DNA of 64,000 nucleotides from Hippasteria phrygiana. Lineage: Eukaryota > Echinodermata > Asteroidea > Valvatida > Goniasteridae. Position 1 is the stretch's first letter, and each line of letters begins with the position of its first letter. The notes beneath the pieces were generated by a model, which was given only the letters and a program-made list of their open reading frames with translations, did no database searches and had not been told where the DNA came from. The DNA lies in the NCBI GenBank assembly GCA_037893225.1, contig JAZGUH010000483.1, positions 1,882,118 to 1,946,117 on the forward strand, written 5' to 3'. Of this stretch, positions 10,520 to 20,804 are shown piece by piece. Made by a program: the position numbers and the translations under genes.

Positions 10520-12261
10520 CAACACTGGTTTGATCTAGAGCAATCAAAATCTTATACAAGCAAAAGAATACTGCCTAAAATCCGTAGAGTTGCCCAAGAG
10601 GTGTGGCTTTGGACGCCAATGCTTGGCCTCCCTCGCAGAATGATAAACAAGATGAAGTGATCCAATTCCAGCTTGAAAACCATGGCTAACGGAGGGTCAG
10701 TACTAATTGTATTGGCAGACTCATCAGGACTGTTAGCTTCCTTCTGGCAACCTTTCTGATACTGTAAGCATCATGGTGCTCTTGCTTCCTGCCACGATCT
10801 CATTAGCAACACGGACACAATATTGCACCCTTAATAGCTCCACCACCTTGAAAATTATAGCTTGAGGTTTTAGTGACCATACTACTAGTGCAATAAAGAA
10901 AGAGGTTTTTGTTCCTTTGGGCATTACTCATTACTCATTAATGATAGAAGCACAATAGCAAGTGATCCTGGGTAGAACCAAATGATGTCTCACAGGGGTG
11001 AGGTTTCTCCGGATATTTGGTGGGACGTCTTCAAGATTTCCGGATGATTTTGTTGGTCCATAAATTGTTTTTATCATTCCAAAATGACCTCTGCAACCTG
11101 AAACGGTCTTCCTTTCATTCTAATGACCCTATTTGTTTTGGCAAATTTGAGCCGTATCTTTTGGTAGAAAATGCAGTTAACTTGTGCATTTTTCAGCAAC
11201 GCCATACAAATTAAATGCCTCTGAATGTTCCGTGGATTATTTTGTTTTTCCTCAAATCTCACCCTTGGTCTCATCTTATATCTACACTATGATCATGGAG
11301 GAAATTTCCTTCCTCCATGGTATGATGTATTACTGAAAATGTTAGATTTTTACACCCGGCATAGATTTGGTATGGTCTGCTAATATTTTGTAGCATACAG
11401 TAACAGCTGTTTCCACTCGGTACCAGAAATCCTCTTATTTCAGCTGTAATGTCATCGGTTGAATAAAATGTTGCATGCATGTCCCTGCACATGAATACAT
11501 GTACATGTACACCATGAGTTTTGTACACAGCTCCGAGTATCAGGGGTGTGGCTAACAATGTATTTTTTACTGCCTACATCACTTTGAGAGTATATCCAGG
11601 TAGGGGCACACTCCATGATGGGTTTTCTGTCCAAAGTATTGATAAATTAATAAAATCGTACCAGTGATGTAGTGCCTTGGCCTTACTAAGGCTGGATTTT
11701 AGGGCCTTGGCCATGAGGGCATTCTGAATGCCTTGCCCTTCAAGGCCTTTAATTTTTGTATTTTTTTAAAGATAAATGGCACATTAATTTTGTTTGAATT
11801 CTTGCTGTTCTGCAATTATACAATTCATATCTGGGTCAGCTCTCTCTCTCTCTACAGCTACACACACCTTGATCTGCCTTAAAGGAAACATGCTTCTCAA
11901 ATTGACCGGATCGCATTTTATTTCATAAATAAATTCATTTATATGTATTAAATGTGAATTAAAAGCCAAACTGGTTCAAGTGAAGTTTTAGTGTGATTTT
12001 TTGCCGCTCAAAAATTGACCCCCCCTTTTTTAAATTTGTTGAGACTCAAATTGAGGGCGCTGTTCGTGACGTAGACCGAGGCACCGAAATTCATGGATCG
12101 ACTCGATAGTCTGGACCCGGCCCGTATACACACACTAGGTCTACACGTGCAATTTCGTAAGTTGCAACAACTAACATCGAATTTACCCTGATTTTCTCCC
12201 TTTTAGCGAAGGCTCCTCGGGGAATGGGCTGTTTAACTGCATTTGCCTATATCTTACTCAC

Positions 12262-12533
12262 ATCTAGGAACTTTGTTGGGATGGCAGTGGACTTGAGCAT
12301 ATTTTTAATGGTCATCCCAAAGGATTTGAAAATACCAGTATCGAAACACGACGGCTCAAAGTGGTCGCTACATAATGCTGAGAAGCTGCTGGGGCCGGAC
12401 CACTATACGCTCTTGTCACCTTCACTTTCGCTGTCCAAATTCTCCGATATTTCGCTTCAGTTGGAAATAAATGAAGGCTTACTCCATCCGTCGTTGTTTT
12501 GCTGCACCCAGCAGCCACACACCTTGTCGGCAT
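12262..12533 (-). pseudogene. THAP-domain exon with a +/-1 frameshift
   Basis: From ATG at 12,531-12,533 the minus strand reads MPTRCVAAGCSK, then SLHLFPTE, then RRIWTAKVKV: the first Cys pair and the central Phe-Pro and Trp of a THAP C2CH zinc finger. The second half of the domain, LCSDHFEPSCF and the C-terminal box TAIPTKF (AVPTIF-like), is present but in another frame. The shift falls between codons for RA and the following WSGPSS block (about 12,405-12,412). The exon ends at a strong donor GTGAGTAAG (12,261 downward). A GC-rich block (GGGGGCGGAG, about 12,675) lies upstream. It is either a decayed transposase start exon or an intact one with a one-base sequence error. Confidence 0.8.
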
Positions 12534-13222
12534 GGCCGAAAAACACTATATTTTGCTTAGATTTTGGACGAAGAATTTTCGCTGTACAATGTACACACAA
12601 TGCATACCCGTGATGAATGGGTAATGTGCCTCGATCTACGTCACACACTTATGTTAATGAGGGTCCCACTCAGGGGGCGGAGTAGCTTGGACAAACATTT
12701 TCAAAAATTGTTTTCTCATATTTAATCTGGGAAATAATTGTCTCTGGACACAAAATATCATTGTCAAAATAATACTTTATTGTTTTAAGCAGGAATAATG
12801 CAATATAAATCCTAAATTATGTTTCCTTTAATCAGTTTCACACCATGCATATTGCATACTAACATTACCATGATCCCATTTTATTTCAGTTTTCCCCCAA
12901 ACAAGGCTCTGCTATGATTATGTTTCTGAAATGCAATGAGCACATACTGTTAACTTCCCAAATAACAGAGAAAACAAAGAAAACCAAAACTTCTTGGTCT
13001 TGATTCAGTCATTGTTTGATATTTGAGAAATGTTAGGCTTCAGTTTTTTTGAGATTTTGTGTAAATTACCCAAGGTCTTATTAATCTACTTTTTTAATGT
13101 GAATATCAATCTGTTTATTTTCAAGTTTTCCTGATGCCCATAACATCTGCAGGTATCTGTAATAATAATTGTGATGATGTGAGACACTTTATAAGATAAT
13201 GGAAATATCTTTTCCTCTATTA

Positions 13223-13403
13223 GAAAATGTTTATGAAAATCATATTCATTATTTAATCAGTAATTTTATTGAATGCCAAATGATTGATCCATTCATCATG
13301 TAAATCCAGGCTAAACAATGTCTAGCCAGGATTTACATTGTAAATGGCCCATTCAATAAAATTACTGATCAAATAATGAGTATAATTTTCATAAACATTT
13401 CAT
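13223..13403. repeat. Imperfect ~180-bp inverted repeat inside the THAP element
   Basis: The left arm (GAAAATGTTTATGAAAAT.., TCAGTAATTTTATTGAATG) returns as reverse complement on the right (CATTCAATAAAATTACTGA.., ATTTTCATAAACATTTC). An inner pair GTAAATCC/GGATTTAC encloses the loop. It may be a nested fold-back element or an internal structure of the larger transposon. Confidence 0.8.
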
Positions 13404-15856
13404 AAGAATGGGATTAAGTAACATCAGCCAACGTGGTTTAGATTTCTACCGACATGTGCGGCATTATGGAAGTTATAAACCATTCTTAAAACATTTCTGG
13501 AACACCATTTGTTTGGGTCATATTTAAGAACAGAGTGAAATCCTGACGACCCGAAGTTGTATTTTGATACAAGGCAGTCACGATAACTTGCATACAAATA
13601 TTCTGATTGCAAATAATGACAGTTTCTTCTCTTCTTAATATAAAAAGCGATTCATGATGGTGTGGCTACATTTTATGAGTACAGTGTACATGTAGAAATG
13701 TTTGTATAGGGCCTTGGCCTTGAGAGTTTTAATTAAAGCCTTGGCCTGGGCCTTGAGGGTCAAAGCCTTTGCTCCAACACTTAATCGTACATCCAATTAT
13801 TATTTCTTATACAATTGTTATTGTTTGAGAATTATAAGGTAAATGTTTGCGTTAACACCTTGTGAAATTATTTCTCTTTACCTTTATTGTTACTTTCACC
13901 ATGCAAACCTTCAAATCTTATCTGTTTTGAAATTTAAATTCAATCAGAATGGGCGTTCACTTAACATGGCGTGACACGGCTTATTGTTTGTGCAGTGTTC
14001 CCACAGAAACTGTAGTTTCATGACTTAAATTTTAAGGAGTCTATTTACAATTTACCGACCATGTGAAATGGGTGTGTGAGATTCCATGACTTTTTAATGG
14101 CTTTTTTCCCCGTGAAATATCAATTTTCCATGACTCCTGTAAAAATTTACAAAATACCATAACTTTCCATGATACTTTAAATTTCATGATTTTCCATTAC
14201 AGTGGGCACCCTGTCATGGCATTTTTCCCCTCTTGATTTTTGTGAAGCTCTAAGCACACGCAACCAGTTATAAAAGCCAACAAACAAAATCTGAACCTAA
14301 ATAATCTTCATATTTTTTTATTTTATTTGATGGCTTTTGTACTGAAAGAAAGCTTTAGGATTTTTATGCCCAAATGACTTTTGCAAACATATTGTTAAAA
14401 ATGACAAGGATACATTTAGGTTCTTTGTTTTTAATCACTCTGTATTTGCCCAACTTGGCTGTGAAATAATACTGACTGATTGTCACATGTGGAAGTCTGT
14501 CATGTTATTCTTAGTTTCCAAGGTCATGCGTAACGACATTAAATATCCTCACAAGATACCGGTGGCGCCTTAAGAAGCCAGCGTTAAATCACCAGTAGCC
14601 AGCTTTAAATCACTGGTAGGCAGGAAACAGTGTCCACTGATTAACGCTGCGGCCGACTCGGTCCATCTTGTACAGACATCGGTTTGACCCAGATCCCCGT
14701 CACAGTTGTGATTATTTGCAATCTCTTCTGAGCTAGTGTTCTCATTTCCGCCTGGATGGCCGGACAAGTCCTGGGATAAGGAAAACGAGGATGAGCCCAC
14801 GGATCCCTAGGCAATCCTCAACTGTGTGAATTATTAATACCCTCATGGATGAAATTAGGTTGTTGGTTTTTTTTTCCTTCAACGAGCCGAGTGTGCATGT
14901 GGTACATTGTACATGCAGTGATATTGTTTGTTTTTTCCTTGCTGAGGTCGGCTGTGATGCATGCACAATCCCAAGTGGTTCAATAATGTATGTTGTAGTC
15001 TTTAGAACGATCGATCGGCTTGAATAAATTTGGATGGGTAAAAGAAAGGTCTGAGAAGATGTTATTATAATGTTGCTGTTCTGCATAGGAAGCGATTGTC
15101 AGGTGAAGTGCCTGCAAAATCATATTGTGAGTTATTCCAATCCCTGTTTGCACTTGGTGTAACCAGGTGTTTTTTTTTTTGGGGGGGGGAATCCCCCCCC
15201 CCCAAATTTTTTAAAAAATAAATAAATAAATAAAATCAGCCTGAAAAAATATTTTGAAAGGAGAAGCTGTAAGAACTGTTTGTGACGTGGGGACTAGGGC
15301 ACGCCAAAGCGGCATTTATTCAACCCTGCACGGCAACTGTCAACATTACAAAATACACCACAACTTTTCTTTTTTTTATTATACAAGAGTAACATTTACC
15401 GTTCAATATAAATAAAAAACCATGGCAACATTTTTAAAAACATGCGTCAACATTTCTTTCGTTTACTCCAAGATTTAATTTTTGGGATTGCCTTTCTTTA
15501 ACGGGTACATGTACCCAGGCTTTTTTGTTTTCAATCGGATACCCGATTACTGTACTACCCATAAATGCACACCCCTAATAATCGTTTTTCGATTGTTGAA
15601 CTGACCTTTGTCATAAATATGATACATAAGGGAAAATGTTAAAATTTGTGTGCACATCCAATGGAAGTTAAAAAGTTGGCAACGTTCGCGTGAGTAGAAA
15701 GCAGCTCTAACCTTGACCGTTCGCGCAACACGGTTCGAGAGTAATGCGCACGCAACATTTTCCTGCACCCGCGAGTATCAAGAGTAACACGCTCGAACGC
15801 ACCCAAAACATCAGTGTGTTGACTGTGTGCCAGTGAGAATTGATAAAGTTACAAGG

Positions 15857-16039
15857 TGTACATGAACTGTATATACGTTCGAGGACAAGAGGAGAAAGAA
15901 AATACAAAGGAATCTTTCTTGTCCTCGGGAGTCTGTCTTTTGTTAAAATCGGTCCTCGGACGTAGAAATACAAGCTTAGTCTATGGGAGTTTTTCTTTAG
16001 AGTAAAGGAACAATAGGAAACACAAAGCATTGCCGTCAG
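15857..16039 (-). repeat. ~200-bp interspersed repeat (CGTACTTTCCCAATA), copy 2
   Basis: Inverted copy with phrases CGAGGACAAGAGGAGAAAG, TTTTGTTAAAATCGGTCCTC and GGAAACACAAAGCATTG. It is more diverged than the copies at 20.1 and 58.3 kb. Confidence 0.8.
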
Positions 16040-17285
16040 TAGTATAAGAAAACACTACTGTGTGCACATACATTTAGTTAGAGCATTGAAGATGTACATG
16101 GGTGTCTGTGCTTTTTGGGCGTGGCACCCCGAAAAATCAATGTTCAAATTGAACTGCTAATTTGTCAGCAGTAGATAACTTAAGACCTTTCTAATGAGAC
16201 ATTCCACACAAACAATTAATTGAACACATGTACGTAACACAGTTAATATGTTCCAATTTTTGCAACAGGAGTGGGATGCTCCCACTCTTAGTGTTACAGA
16301 TATGGTATAGCATTGGCAGAGCTGACAACATAGTTGCAGACAGTGTTTATACTTTGTAGAATTCAACATGTAACTATAATTCCAGGAATCTCTGTCTGTG
16401 TGTGTGTGTATGTGTGTCTGCCCGTAATTTGATTATCTCTAGAACCGGGCACTGTATGAAGTTGAAAATCAGCAGGTGTATTGCTCAGGACCCAAGAATG
16501 TGCAGTGTCAAGTTTGAAGTTGTTTGGATGAGCGGTTCTCAAAAAAGCTGCAAAAAAGCAGCAATACTAGATGCCTAGACCCGCAAACGTGGCAGTATAG
16601 ACCGCCACGCACTGCTGCACATTTTGAACGGGCACTGCACTGTACCGCCACGGGTATAGACCGCCACGCATGCATCAGTGTTACCAAACAGCTCTTCCCA
16701 AGAAACTCACTTCCAAAGCTGTGATACACGTGTGGCATGGAAACGTACACTCTTGGCTTTATTTAACGAAAGCCAATTTGTCCATTTTGAACATGTACAT
16801 TTTGAATGGGCACTGCACTAGTATACATGAAATAACAAACATTTGAAAGTCTGAGTTCAATCCAACGACCGAGTTATGAAAAAATGTTGAAAAACTGTTC
16901 TAACAGTGAATTTGAGCACATTCATATGGACTTATTTCCATTGTTGAAATCTAAATAAGCCACAGAATTTTTGCAGGTCGTTATTTACAATTTTCTCAAA
17001 GATGACAGCATTTCAGGCAAAAATAATTCTCGGGAGGAATTGTTTGTTAAAATAAATATGTTGCCGGGCGAACAAAATTTAGTGAATATTTTTGTTTCAA
17101 TGTGGTGAACAAAAACCTTGATGCACTATGCAAATCCCCGTGTAAGGGCCTGACCCTTCAACACATTTAGTGGTCAAGTGATTGAGAACCTCCGAGTAAC
17201 TTTTCCTTTGTTACGAATTGTTGCCTCACAACAGCTATCACTTGGTTTGAGTAATATTCCTGTTTGTCTTTTCTCCTCTTTTCAG

Positions 17286-17385
17286 AATACCGTGGACAAG
17301 TTGATCAAGAAGGCCAACGTTTCTTTGGTGGTTGGTACCTCTTCATGGAGAGAGCAGTTTGTCGAGGCACTTACCGTCAGTTCAG
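17286..17385 (+). CDS. SLC8A: NCX exon: loop-to-membrane linker
   Basis: This 100-bp exon lies between acceptor CTCTTTTCAG and donor CAG|GTGTGT. It starts in phase 0 and ends with one base of a Gly codon. It encodes NTVDKLIKKANVSLVVGTSS followed by WREQFVEALTVSSG, almost the same as the exon of equal size in vertebrate NCX. This amphipathic segment ends the large cytoplasmic loop before the second half of the transmembrane domain. Confidence 0.97.
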
Positions 17386-18840
17386 GTGTGTGTCACTTTC
17401 ACACATGTATGGCCAATCATGGTCACTAGCATTTTATCCTTCCCCGTAGCCTTCTTGAGATCTTGTGGACACACCAGGAGGCTGCTATTTGAATTGGGTT
17501 CAACAATAGGGTTTACCCAACTCAAATTGTGTCCGCCTATGGTATCCAGCATATCTCAAGAATTTGTTGGAGCTGCAGTTCCATAGGAGGGGAGGGTAAA
17601 GCACTTCAGTAACCTACCATCCAAGAGTATGACTGAAATTTTTACCACAAATTTTGGTACGTGTGAAATTGTGGTCATATTTTCCCCCGAAAATGTTAAG
17701 CAATTGTATTAAAATGGGCAACAGTTGAATATAAATACACATACAGAAACAGCAGCAACGTGACAAATGCTAGCTCAAATCCAGTCTTAAGTCAGAGACA
17801 AAAATGGTCAAGAACTAGACTTAAAGTGCACTTCAGTTCCAAAGTAAAAAAAAATAGGCTCAAATCTGAATTTGACTTGAGCTCCAAGCTCAAATGTAGA
17901 CTGGATTTTGATTCCAAAGCACTTTTTCATGACACAATGGTCTTGGACTCGCACCTGGACTCGGCAAGTCCCTACTTGCTGGACTTGCCATATCAGGATG
18001 CGAGTCGAAGAAAAACGTTCAGACATCAGAAAGTATTCTGGAATCCAGGTTCAAGTCTTGGATAGCGCCAGTGCTCACTTCAATCTAAACTGGAGCCAAC
18101 ATTCCCAGTTTTTAACCCCTTGCCACCGGTTGACACAAATACGTGCAGATTGAAATTGCCACCTGGCCGGTTGACACAAATACACGCCAATTTTTGCATT
18201 TTCAATCCATTATTGGGGTATTGTGTACGTTATGCTTGGCTGCACAAGCCTCTTGTTTCCGTATCGCTTGGCTGCATAACCCGGCCTGGTGCCCCGGCGC
18301 CACCCGGTGGCAAGGGGTTAAAGTTTACTCTTTTCTCATTGTTGCGTCGTAGGTAGATCTAGGTTTGACTACATAAACAAGGGAAAACATCCTAATCAAA
18401 CAGGTGGTATTATTAGCAGAACACTGGTTTTCTGAGGTACTCATATACCCTGCAAGGGGGGCTCGTTATTTACGGATGACAGGCGGTTGCGTCAGAACTA
18501 TTCATTACTGACAGAGTTAAAGGTACATGTAGTGTACACGATTTATAATCCTCCAACTTTTTTTTTACTGAATTATTACGAAATACCTTACTAGACTGTA
18601 AGTTAATGGTAGTCTCAATCATCCTGTGAAATGATGGCACCAGGTGTGCTGTCTTTTCAAGAAAAGTGGAAATTTATATCGTTTTTTAACGATTGTCGGT
18701 CGATGCAAAGCGCTGAATGCGGTACCCCATCGAAATAGATCGGTCCTGCTAAAAATACCCGTTTAATAAGGAAGTCTTCCCTAAACAGCACTGAATATTA
18801 TAGATAATGTCCTCTGACCCTTGCTTGGATCTCCCTACAG
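17386..18840 (+). other. NCX intron, 1.45 kb
   Basis: The intron contains one TTAA-bounded miniature element (18,112-18,321). The rest is unremarkable AT-rich sequence; no coding signal is seen. Confidence 0.8.
18112..18321 (+). mobile_element. TTAACCCCTTG miniature element with near-perfect TIRs
   Basis: TTAA at both ends (18,112-18,115 and 18,318-18,321) and terminal inverted repeats TTAACCCCTTGCCACCGG on both sides. The interior carries the family core TTTTCAATCCATTATTG and GCTTGGCTGCA, also seen at 19,503, 26,157, 29,173, 31,075 and 45,820. Of all copies, this one has the best-preserved ends. Confidence 0.9.
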
Positions 18841-19110
18841 GTGATGATGATGAAGACGGTGGCGAGGAGAAGTTGCCGTCCTGCGGCGACTACGTCATGC
18901 ATTTCCTGACCATCTTCTGGAAGCTCCTGTTTGCCATAGTGCCACCCACCGACATCCAGGGTGGCTGGGCCTGCTTCACAGTCTCCATCGGAATGATCGG
19001 GATCCTGACCGCGTTCATCAACGACCTGGCTGTCCACTTCGGATGCACCATCGGGCTCAAGGACAGTGTCACCGCCATCTCCTTTGTGGCGCTTGGGACC
19101 AGTGTGCCTG
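18841..19110 (+). CDS. SLC8A: NCX exon: transmembrane segments before and into the alpha-2 repeat
   Basis: The exon follows acceptor CTCCCTACAG and ends at donor CTG|GTAGGC. It opens with an acidic stretch (DDDEDGGEEKLPSC), then hydrophobic segments around YVMHFLTIFWKLLFAIVPP and GWACFTVSIGMIGILTAFI, then HFGCTIGLKDSVTAISFVAL and GTSVP. GTSVP is the start of the alpha-2 ion-binding repeat; the following Asp codon is split by the intron. Residues match vertebrate NCX nearly one for one. Confidence 0.98.
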
Positions 19111-19502
19111 GTAGGCCATGTCAATCGTGTTTGCCATGCAGATTTGTAATTGAGTCCCCACAAGTTGTTACAATGTAATCAATTACAAGTCACATCACAA
19201 GTCACTTAGAAATCAAATCAAGTCAATCTCGAGTCAAGTAACAATCCATCCATAGTCGAATAAAAGGTCCATCAGGAGTCACAAATCACAGCTCAATTAC
19301 AAGCTAATCATGGGTCAGTCACAACTCGCATTGGAAGTCAGCCGACGAGCTATTCAAATGAACTGGGACAAAGGCATTCCTGTGTCATTATCCATCACCT
19401 GTAGCTTGTGACTTAATTGTCATTTGACTACAGCTCTGATACATACTCTGATATGAAATGCTCGCTGAAAGTGGCTTAGACATCGCGTGCTGTGTGGCAC
19501 GT

Positions 19503-19682
19503 TTAACCCCTTGAAGTCGGTTATTTATAATGAGGTGCTGGGGTGCCGGGGCGGCCTGTGCAGCCAAGCAAAACAGAGACAAGAGGTTTGTGCAGCCAAG
19601 CGTAACATACACAATAATCCAACAATGGATTGAAAATGCAGAGAATGACGTGTATAGACGTCATCCGGCTTCAAAGGGTTAA
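19503..19682 (-). mobile_element. TTAACCCCTTG miniature element
   Basis: TTAA at 19,503-19,506 and 19,679-19,682. It starts TTAACCCCTTGAAGTCGG and ends CTTCAAAGGGTTAA, with the shared core AACAATGGATTGAAAATGC and GACGTGTATAGACGTCATC. The orientation is opposite to the 18,112 copy. Confidence 0.88.
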
Positions 19683-20106
19683 GGAGAATGCTAGTCTGTT
19701 GATGTTGGAGGTCTTTATATACTGTTGGCTTCGATACTGTATTCCTAGACCTCTAGTATCATCTGCAGTCCTGCAGATGTGCAGTGCATTTTGTCAGAAA
19801 CCTTGATCACATTCTCACCACCGGTTCTTTACAAATCAATTTTATTCACAAAGAGACTGATTAATCAAATGTGTTTCCTTCCATTACACACTGCTGTACA
19901 AAGGATCTCATGTTTGCATCCCTGTGGAGACATGGCATTGTTCTCCCCTTTGTCCCTGTACTTAAGCAAACCCCATAGACTTTGTACACAAAATTCCTTG
20001 TGGAGACAACCCAACCCCATACAATTGCCTAGTGGAGACCTATTCAGTCCCTTTGTTCCCATTGTGTTCATGTCTCCACAGGGTACGGTATATCTGTCCA
20101 CACAGT

Positions 20107-20313
20107 CGTACTTTCCCAATATTTCCGAGGACAATGCTTTGTGTTTCCTATTGTTCATTAAATATAACCCAACCCCATAGACTAAGCACGTACTTCTACG
20201 TGCGAGGTCCGATTTCAACAAAAGACTTGACGTGCGAGTACTGAAAGGTTTCTTTGTATTTCCTTTCACCTTTTGTCCTCAAAGATATACATATATACAG
20301 AACCTGTACACTG
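20107..20313 (+). repeat. ~200-bp interspersed repeat (CGTACTTTCCCAATA), copy 3
   Basis: Begins CGTACTTTCCCAATATTTCCGAGG and ends ACAGAACCTGTACA, like the copies at 10.3 and 58.3 kb. It lies just upstream of the last NCX exon. Confidence 0.88.
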
Positions 20314-20400
20314 TATGTATTTATCAGTCGCCCTCATTTCTATATGTACATGAGGGTACCCCTTTTAAGAACTGTTTCTGTTCCTTTGTCTCACCAACAG

Positions 20401-20804
20401 ACACATTTGCCAGTAAGGTAGCTGCTGTCGGAGATAAGTACGCAGATGCATCCATTGGCAATGTGACGGGCAGCAACGCAGTCAACGTGTTCCTGGGAAT
20501 AGGTGTGGCCTGGTCACTGGCGGCCATTGTCAATTATAATGAGCCCAATGGCTTTGAGGTGGACCCCGGGGAGCTAGGCTTCTCCGTCATGCTCTATACG
20601 ATCCTAGCCGTCCTGGTCATAATCACACTGATGGTACGGCGCAAGTCCAAGACCGTGGGCGGCGAGCTGGGTGGTCCGGCCGTCTTCCAAGTCGTGACCA
20701 GCAGCCTGTTTGTCCTGCTCTGGCTCATCTACCTGCTGTTGTGCAGCCTAGTGGCCTACAAAGTCATCCCATGGAGAAGCTCTGTATCCATTGCAAGGGG
20801 GTAG
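20401..20804 (+). CDS. SLC8A: NCX last coding exon: rest of the alpha-2 repeat and C-terminus
   Basis: The exon follows acceptor TCTCACCAACAG and runs to the stop TAG at 20,802-20,804. It completes the split Asp codon and reads DTFASKVAAVGDKYADASIG then NVTGSNAVNVFLGIG, the alpha-2 repeat with the ion-coordinating Asp and Asn/Ser residues. Two further hydrophobic segments follow, with a short basic MVRRKSK loop and the conserved GGELGGP motif between them. The tail after LVAYKVIPW is about 8 residues longer than typical vertebrate NCX and ends SIARG; a splice variant or read-through to a slightly later stop cannot be excluded. Confidence 0.97.

Larger units (their letters stand above)
11662..13782 (-). 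mobile_element. P-element-like transposon carrying a THAP exon, with 8-bp TSD
   Basis: An exact 8-bp direct repeat AATCGTAC flanks the segment (11,654-11,661 and 13,783-13,790). The left end reads CAGTGATGTAGTGCCTTGG; the right end in reverse complement reads AAGTGTTGGAGCAAAGG, so the termini are similar but imperfect. Both subterminal regions repeat GCCTTGGCC-like words. The interior contains a THAP zinc-finger exon on the minus strand (12,262-12,533). P-superfamily transposons make 8-bp duplications and their transposases begin with a THAP domain. hAT elements also make 8-bp duplications, so hAT is the alternative. No transposase catalytic region is seen, so this copy is a deletion derivative. 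Confidence 0.7.
6757..17285 (+). other. NCX intron, 10.5 kb, repeat-filled
   Basis: No exon is recognised between donor 6757 and acceptor 17285. The intron holds a 195-bp tandem duplication, GT/poly-G tracts, a CACTA hairpin, a tRNA-like SINE, a 223-bp TTAA element, a 2.1 kb element carrying a THAP exon, two copies of a ~200-bp interspersed repeat, and short GAGTAC/GAGTATG arrays. The stretches 7700-8690, 8790-9420, 10,530-11,650, 13,800-15,850 and 16,040-17,285 contain only AT-rich sequence and simple repeats that I can describe, including a poly-T/poly-G/poly-C cluster near 15,168-15,205 and two copies of GTATAGACCGCCACGC near 16,595 and 16,655. Confidence 0.8.
19111..20400 (+). other. NCX intron, 1.3 kb
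   Basis: The intron holds a run of degenerate CAAGTCACAA-type repeats (19,150-19,330), one TTAA element (19,503-19,682), GTGGAGAC-type short repeats (19,920-20,080) and a copy of the ~200-bp interspersed repeat that ends about 90 bp before the last exon. Confidence 0.8.
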
